Source: Lineus longissimus
Lineage: Eukaryota; Nemertea; Pilidiophora; Heteronemertea; Lineidae
Assembly: GCF_910592395.1 (NCBI RefSeq)
Contig: NC_088308.1
Coordinates: 13,285,001-13,349,000 of the forward strand
Reading direction: 5' to 3'
DNA: 64,000 nt
The position numbers and the translations under genes were made by a program. The notes beneath the pieces were generated by a model that was not told the origin of the DNA, ran no database searches, and was given only the letters and a program-made list of their open reading frames with translations. This document shows, in pieces, positions 57,495 to 64,000 of this stretch; position 1 is the first letter of the stretch, and each line of letters starts with the position of its first letter.

Positions 57495-58962
57495 GTTCTA
57501 ATTATTCAATGGTGGTTTCAATGTTTTCAGTGACTTCCTTGACCCCTAAAACCTAGGTGTAGACACCCTAATTATGATTCTAGGATGAATAATAAGGAAG
57601 ATACAGGTATTTTAAGGTATTGGCGGCCATCTTGGACGCCATCTTGGATTTAATAATTTTCCAGTAGTCTGATTTTGGTAGATTTTTAGTATGATATTCT
57701 CCACATCCAATACTATTAGAAACAGTTGAAAAACCTTTTCTAGCAATTTTTTTGGGGTTGGGTGGTAATTTTTCATATATTTACCCGACTAGGAAACTTT
57801 CATGTAGAAACAATTTGGTTTCTTTGTATCAAATGATCAGACGCAGTGCCGTCTTTACACTGGCAGATAAACTAAACATAAAGGACTCAAATTGCTCCAT
57901 GGATAATTTATTTTCTGAGGCATTTCCCTCTCTCTCGACCCATGGTCGAGCGCGACAGTGAAGGGGTAGGAATTTTAACTCGACATAAGGTCGAGCATGA
58001 CACCAGTACAAGGGTTAAAGGTTGCATGTTCAAGAGTTTAGGTTTAATAGGCAAGCTTTATTTTTTAATATTATAATACATAAAAATTCAGAGATGCCTA
58101 TTCAATTTCAAGGCTTCTTTATTCAATCAACTTGTATAATACAGTAAAACAAGACCAAAACGTGAAGGACAAATCAGCTAAGATACAGCGTCTTCTTTCC
58201 CGATCCTGTCAATCTCATGGCTGACTGGTTGATTGGTTTCGTGTCACCAGTTCCACAGCATGCACAGCAACACCACTTTGCCAGTGGAGACCACCGGCAT
58301 GACTCATAGATTATAGAAATAAAAAAATAATAAAATAAAGTTAATAAACTTTAAAAAGCTCACCCTTATTTTACGAACGTTCACCTTGGTAGAGTTTGGA
58401 CACATGGCTTGCAATGCATACTTTTTTGCATTTGTTCATGTACCGGTATCGGGTATGTAAATGTAATGTATGGTAAATAATGTAGGCCCAGTTTATGCAG
58501 CTCCTCACAGTTTTCCGTATTATAGACTGAGAATGGCAGTTTTATTGTTCGTTAGAAATACCTCGCAATTCCAGCAGACTACTTCGTCGCTATAATTTGT
58601 GTACTCTGACCAGTGTAACTATCAAAGGTGTACGATATCATTGTTATTTTGACAAGAAACATGAGGAAACGTCAACTTCTTGTGAAGCGGTCCGCCATGT
58701 TTGTTCATCTAGCGTTTAAGTTTTTTTTGATTACGTCGGTGATGTTTATAAATACAAAGAGGCTATTCTTATAACAAAGTTTTGTCTGGATTTCAAAGTC
58801 ATTAGCCAGTAGATGTTATATCTATGTGTAATAGATAATTGTGAAGTATTATGATTATTTCCTTCTGATGATAGGGAAGATTTTTTTGCAACACTGTTTT
58901 GTGTATAAAATGTACTAGGGCGTTCATGTGTGTTTTGATCTTCGACTTCGACTCAATGGGTG

Positions 58963-59091
58963 ATATGAATAAACACTAGCAAATGGTTTTATCTAAATCT
59001 CCATGTACATTTACACTAGGCATTTCTGTACAAAACCGGAGTAAAAGCATTTGCTAGTCTTTATTCATATCATCCATTGACTGAGCAAATT
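58963..59091. mobile_element. Palindromic insertion of about 125-135 bp in family C copy 2
   Basis: GGTGATATGAATAAACACTA-GC and the inverse GCTAGTCTTTATTCATATCA enclose about 75 bp. Copy C1 lacks it (38366-38385). It is flanked by ACT, or alternatively by an imperfect AATG/ATTG pair. Confidence 0.65.
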
Positions 59092-59827
59092 TAACGAGAC
59101 AGAAAGCCAAAATGGTAACACTTCCTATGTATTGTAAACAAGCTACGGGAGTCATTCTATACTATGACTTTTCAAATAACAGTTGCCATGGCCAATTGTA
59201 CCGAGCAAATCAAGAGAAAATACAGAGAAAACTCACCCTGGTTTCTGTCAAAACGTCTACCATACGTAGATGAACTGAGCGCATGAATCTTGGTTTCTCT
59301 ACGTGTCTTTTATCGGCAATATTAATAAGAATTAGACAAAATAACCCTACAAAACGACATGTTGACATTGAGAATCAAAATATAGGGAAATATCACTTTC
59401 TAACTGCTCGTTATGAAAAATTTAGATTGGAACTATGTTTTGAAGTGAACGTACACACTCTATATACATTCGAAAAATGGCCATCACCTTATCAGCCTCG
59501 GCTGCAATGCCTTAGGGAATGCCTTATGTGTAGCGCGCTCAGTACATTACAGAGACAGGTAGGATAGAGGCTGTTTTGTGACTTTTGACCAGACGACAAT
59601 TTCCAGCTTAAAAATCTGCCAATTACTGCCAATAACGGGGCGTTTAGTCTTTCTGCTGTGAATAGCTATAATCCTATCAAAGCAAGAGTTCAAAATATAT
59701 TGGTATCCTGGCACATTTTCTGGCCCAGCTACAGCAAATTCGGATGAAAATGCAACTATTTTGCTAGAACTACTTTCGGCCAGCTCCAGTACAAACCATA
59801 AGCTCCGCTTGAAGCCAGCGTAGTTAA

Positions 59828-61799
59828 CACAGGGACAACCAGGAACGCGGAGAAGGTGAGGGACGGTGGTAAGAATTAACGAGCGTGGTGTTGCCTTCAA
59901 GAAATAATAAATTGGAATGACCCCTAGAAATTTGGGTCAAAGGACGCATGGCAACACCAACGCTGATTGGCCGTCTCAGGTCACGTGCCGAGGAAAATAA
60001 TTTTGATTGGCACGGGCGTATGCAGCGAAGTGTGCAGCCTTGACCTGAAGGCGGGAAATTTGCATGGTAATTAGCGATCCTGGAAGACCTGGTAAATTAC
60101 AATAGTCCCCAGAGGGGATCTACAAATGTAATTCTCACAATACTAGTATTGATAGAAATATGCTTTTTTGGTTCTTAATTTGGTTATATTTCCTAGAAAT
60201 CTTATTAATTATAGATGACGTTTTGATCACGTAATGTCAATCAAGCTATTTTTTTGCGGCAATTCACGTGCATTTCGGGGTTTGTTTACAATGGTTTCCT
60301 ACACAGGGTGTTCCAAAAAAGATGGGGTAGAAGTCCGCTGCGAAATGAATTTTACCTTAGGTGGATTTTTGTTTGAAATTGCTGGAATTTCCAGCTCTTG
60401 GCTGGAATAAACTGACTCTTTGAATTAAGAGAGTTTCATCGAAATATTATGGCTTGCAAAAGCTGACAAAAAACTTGAACATTATATCCATGGGCTGGAA
60501 ATTCTTTGCATTTTCTGGAACTTTAATTTTTCGTAAAAATTCCAACGCTAGAAATCTCTGTCACTCTACTATAAGATTGTCAAAAGCTGGAATTAGCTGG
60601 AAATTTCAAATTCAATGTTTCTGACAATTGTTGAAAAAAGCCGGCATATGCTTGCATCGAAAATTGCTATTATATTATGCAAATCCATCATGTGGTCTTA
60701 TCACCTGACCTCTCCCATGATGCACTGCACCTCAGACAGGAACCAGTAGGTTTGAATTTTCAAGTCAAACAAAGAAATCATGGGAGCTCTTCTTATTTCG
60801 TGATTTTTACGATATCAAGATACCCAAAGTTTACACAAATGGAATTGGAACACATAAGGATGAATGCAAAAAGGGTAATCTGGACAGGCCTTGAGGTAGT
60901 TTTTTTAGCAAATGAAGAAGCCTGAATCAGTGCATATGCTGTAAGCCTGTCCCTATGCATGATTGTGTACCCTTGCGGTATCACAACTGTAACATTTTGC
61001 ATGGGAGCTGTCCACAGCTCATGATCATATAGTGATGGAGTCAATCAACAGTCAGCTTGCTCCATCATTCTTTTCAAGGCCGTGTAGTGATGTTATTTGG
61101 ACATCCATTTTGGACGTCAGTCCCCGTCTTTAACCCTGCCCTCTTGACATCAAAGTGACAGAGTGTGCCATGTGTGGTTAACGTCATGTTGATGTCATGG
61201 TATCCGGTTAAAATGGCCCCTCTTTTATATTTGGCTCACGTTGTGAGCCCATATGTGAGCATTTTATGTGTGCCTTTCGACTTAATATCAACACCTAAAA
61301 TTGCCTGTCTGCAGTGATAATCGCAGGTTTATGTGACAAGATTGCAATCAGCAAAGTCAAAACCCAGGGATTATCCGTTTTACTCCAAGACAAGAGCTCT
61401 TCTTGTTGCTTAGATTTGAGTTCTTTTCGTGAATATTCTTGATCTTCCTCATTATTCTTAATATTGAGTTGTTCAGGTTATGGTTAATAGTCTTATGCAG
61501 TGATACCTGATGTTTTTGATGAAGCTAGAATTAAGAATGGGGGTATATAGTCTATTGTATACTATAACTTTCTATATTTCTTTTTACTAATTTCAGGTGC
61601 ATGTATGGTGATCGAATTTTGAAGGTTTCTTCTTTTACTCAGTCTTGCTTGAGACATAGAAAGACGGAAAGTCACGACAGTCAAAGCAATAGCAACCTCA
61701 GATAGGTGGTCATGTCAGAAAAAGGACCACCATATCGTGGTGCAAGAGGACTGTTCAAAAGGGTTCTACTATAAATGAATGGAATGTTGTGAAAAGTGT
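59828..61799. other. Intronic DNA; one mariner-like end; no gene recognised
   Basis: CACAGGGTGTTCCAAAAAA at about 60303 resembles one mariner-type terminus without a partner. From 60370 to 60620 the word GCTGGAA(T) or its inverse recurs about ten times, making a locally repetitive patch. No supported coding region. Confidence 0.35.
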
Positions 61800-61946
61800 T
61801 CACACAATGGTTTTGAGTGTTGACATTACTGGCTGACAATTCCAGGAATAAATGTTCTCATCACTGTCCTCAATTTGTGCTTTGCATGTAGGGTACAATA
61901 TAAAAGTGACAAAAATAAATGATGTAGAAAAAAATAATTTGGCCAT
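61800..61946 (-). CDS. Possible signal-peptide exon (low confidence)
   Basis: The minus-strand frame from ATG 61946 reads MAKLFFSTSFIFVTFILYPT CKAQIEDSDENIYSWNCQP, with a basic start, about 16 hydrophobic residues and a plausible cleavage site after CKA. A donor-like CCA|GTAATG follows near 61830. It lies in the calcium-channel intron on the same strand. The open frame also extends upstream without a stop. Could easily be chance. Confidence 0.2.
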   Translation of the reverse strand: MAKLFFSTSFIFVTFILYPTCKAQIEDSDENIYSWNCQPVMSTLKTIV

Positions 61947-62389
61947 TTTTGTATTTGATATTGTGTGGTTGTCAAATGGGCATTGTTCACAGCAATGTAA
62001 GGGGGGATTGTCAAGATTATTCTGCTTCCCTGGTTGTGACATCAATCCTAGCTGTCCATTCCCTTTGGTGGTAATAATTCTGCCAAGACAATCGGTGACT
62101 GCCATGCCCACAGACCTAGCCCAGAGAAAAGTATCACCCCGACTGCCAACTATGCTCGCACTGCAGTGTGTAGTGTGTTCATCCCCTCTTCCGCATCTAA
62201 TTGCCATCAAGGGCAGAAGCTCTGTTTTCATAAGGACAGGATTTTACAATGCAGCATTTCGCATTTTGGAGCCTGCTCAACTAGCTACTGTGTACCAGGC
62301 CTGTTTTTCAATACTGTAGGTCTAATGAAGTCTGTTGGGTTTGATTGAAGTTTATAACATAATTGCTAACTCATACAGTATGAGTTCTT

Positions 62390-62413
62390 GTTATTATTAT
62401 TATTATTATTTAT
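62390..62413 (-). repeat. (AAT)n tail at the 3' end of the non-LTR retrotransposon
   Basis: About eight ATT/AAT units. On the minus strand they directly follow the retrotransposon 3' UTR, as with CR1/L2/Jockey-like elements that end in short microsatellite tails. Confidence 0.7.
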
Positions 62414-64000
62414 TAAATCCAAATAAACAAAATTACATATTGAGACAATTGCCAGGGCTTAGGCTGAAAGCATTAATAGCCCTGGTTACAATGGTATACA
62501 AAGAACAAGTTGAATCAAGATAAGGTACTTTGAATGGAAAGAAAGGGATGCAAGTAAAGGTAAAGTAACACAAATAGTTATAGTTTGTACAAAGGTAGTG
62601 ATTGATGAGGGGTTCAATTGATCTGGCACTAGTTACCAGAAAAGGCGATAATATTACTGAGAAAAGTGGCTGTTTTTTCTACAACAAGCCTGTTTGAAGT
62701 AAGGTCCAATGAAAATTGACCATTAAGAAGAAAATGGAGCCTCTCATCAACACGAAGATTGAAAAACCTAACAGAAGTAAGGTGTGGCAGCAAACCAGGA
62801 TCATTCAAGAAATCGTTACGTAAATCATTTAATAAAGGGCAATTAAAGAGAAGGTGTTTAGTAGATTGGGAGTGAGCCCCGCAATCACAAGATGGACTTA
62901 AAACGTTGGTAAAATTGTGGAAATAAAGGGGCACCGAAAAACTAAGTCACACCTTGTCCTATTGAGTGAAAGTTCATTTTTACGAGTAAGAGCCAATTTT
63001 GTAGAAGTAAGAAGGTTATGTTTACCTCTCAGAAAAATTCGGATATTGTATTTAAATGAGTTTCTTGAGAAGCAGTTTTTTATATTGACAGGCACAGACT
63101 CCCAATCTCTAATTACACATGGCACAGTTGACTTGCTAAATCTTGCAGATGATCTAGGGGGAAGTACATAGTCTCGCTGAGTCCTTAAACGGCCAGGAGG
63201 CGCCCGATTACGATAAATGTCAAAGATTTCATTGACATAACATGGTACCAAATTGTGTTGTACCTCATACATAAGCACCAATCTTTTTTCCCTACGCCGA
63301 GCAGAAAGTGACATCCAATCCAAACATTTTAAAACCTTTTGGGTGTTAGTCCCATGAATACAACCACTGACTATAATGGCACCCCTATAATGGATTTTAT
63401 CTAATTGAGAAAGTAGACCCTGATTGGTAAAGTCAAATATAATAGATCCATATTCAAGATGAGGTAATATAAATGATAGATACATGCGTTCAAGATGCCT
63501 TGATTGAACCGTAAACTTCAAAGCATTCAGTGGATTTAACATGTTGTTACATTTTACTACAATATTGTTGATATGCATGCTAGAAGTCAAACACTCATCA
63601 AGTGTAACACCAAGGTGCTTATGGAATGCGCCCCTTGGAATAACTCCCGTACCCAAAGACAGAGGTGGATGGTTATTGATAGTTTTACGAGGAGAGTGAA
63701 ATATGACCTCTTTGCTTTTTGACGCTTTAAAATCAAGTTTCCACACATCCGACCAAACTGACAAATTGTGAAGGTCATTTTGAATAAGAGTATGGGTTTC
63801 GTCAGTGGAATTCGGCAAGGCCGGGAGAAATAAAGAACTGTCATCAGCATAAAGATACAAGATACAATTTTTAACAACATCACTTAGATCATTAATATAC
63901 AATAAGAAGAGGAGCGGGCCAAGTATAGAACCCTGTGGAACACCACTATTAATATAACCTGTCGGGCTCAGATCCGAAGAAGAACTTTCGATCTTTACCT
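62414..64000 (-). mobile_element. Non-LTR retrotransposon (Jockey/CR1-like), 3' part, truncated by the window
   Basis: The element runs from beyond 64000 to its tail at 62390. It has RT coding sequence, a 3' UTR of about 215 bp with the stem GCCAGGGCT...AGCCCTGGT (about 62450-62484), and the AAT tail. The 5' half with endonuclease is outside. It is probably a recent insertion because the RT is open over 360 codons with a single frameshift. Confidence 0.9.
62629..64000 (-). pseudogene. Reverse transcriptase of the non-LTR element, one frameshift
   Basis: Open from the window edge: IESSSSDLSPTGYINSGVPQ GSILGPLLFLLYINDLSDVV, then the catalytic YADD box in LYLYADDSSLFL (about 63850), LSVWSDVWKLDFKASKSKEV, HLGVTLDECL, and the thumb MYLSFILPHLEYGSIIFDF and RRREKRLVLMYEVQHNLVP, to a stop at 62898. 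One frame over, from about 62934, the expected C-terminus continues with PLYFHNFTNVLSPSCDCGAH SQSTKHLLFNCPLL, a CCHC/HX-type terminal motif, ending at 62629. The shift falls at a GGGG run near 62930. It is either a real inactivating mutation or a sequencing or assembly error. Function: target-primed reverse transcription. Confidence 0.9.

Larger units (their letters stand above)
55595..57791. mobile_element. 2.2-kb TIR transposon carrying a CXC-family gene; GGA target duplication
   Basis: Both ends start TAGTCGGGTAAATATA. The inverted arms extend about 320 bp each (55595-55915, about 57470-57791), with shared blocks GGTCAAGGAA, CACTGAAAAC, CACCATTGA and CCAAGATGG. The flanks are GGA (55592-55594, 57792-57794). 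Copy C1 has the empty site at 37001-37020 with a single GGA (37008-37010). The superfamily is not certain: the 3-bp duplication and TAGTC ends do not match PIF/Harbinger. A minus-strand gene fills the right half. Confidence 0.85.
54358..59827 (+). mobile_element. Family C repeat, copy C2 (contains a 2.2-kb TIR transposon)
   Basis: Starts AAACTAGAGGCCTGGCGGCC, then AGCTACGCTGGC; ends GAAGCCAGCGTAGTTAA. It is collinear with copy C1 (35770-40447), including the 80/82/80/58 tandem array. Differences are the insertion at 55595-57791, a palindromic insertion near 58960-59085, a small extra block near 58850-58910, and the absence of the Harbinger element. Without the large insertion it is about 3.3 kb. 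Confidence 0.75.

Noticed and set aside
62166-62348. Cysteine-rich 60-codon plus-strand frame
   Set aside because: The cysteine spacing does not match a family I know, there is no signal peptide, and there is an overlapping open frame on the other strand.

Overview
The window is animal (metazoan) genomic DNA, not prokaryotic. It is AT-rich with long introns, GT-AG splice sites, many short inverted-repeat transposons, microsatellites and decayed retrotransposons. The nested repeats with GC-rich terminal palindromes and tandem cores resemble the pearl/HINE-type non-autonomous Helitrons known from bivalves and other marine invertebrates. A marine invertebrate is my best guess; the phylum is not determined.

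The one clear host gene is a T-type (Cav3-class) voltage-gated calcium channel alpha-1 subunit on the minus strand. Ten exons between 47.9 kb and 10.0 kb join in phase into 492 uninterrupted codons. They cover domain III S4-S5, pore loop and S6, the III-IV linker, all of domain IV and the first part of the C-terminal tail. Aspartates at the domain III and IV selectivity positions mark it as Cav3. Exons for domains I, II and early III, and the distal tail, were not found; the former are presumably beyond 64 kb. A possible tiny two-exon gene lies on the plus strand at 4.1-4.7 kb.

The rest is layered transposons. 0-3.5 kb: pogo/Tigger transposase fragment, long-TIR element, decayed Helitron helicase. 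5.0-8.6 kb: family A repeats. 13-15.5, 25-30 and 47.9-50 kb: family B repeats with about 301-bp modules. 15.6-17.0 kb: 1.39-kb TIR element with a 9-bp target duplication. 18.1-18.9 kb: dead reverse transcriptase. 20.4-22.9 kb: three inverted-repeat elements. 35.8-40.4 and 54.4-59.8 kb: two copies of family C, each serving as the empty site for a transposon in the other. The first copy holds a 1.4-kb PIF/Harbinger element, itself containing another MITE. The second holds a 2.2-kb TIR element carrying a gene of an uncharacterised CXC-tailed family. 62.4-64 kb: 3' half of a non-LTR retrotransposon.

The most interesting signals are the 2.2-kb CXC-gene transposon with its empty site, the shared end architecture of families A, B and C, the CTCF-like and YY1-like motifs that recur in these repeats, and repeat boundaries within 8-37 bp of calcium-channel splice acceptors. 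All homology statements come from reading the sequence and remembered family features; no database search was run.
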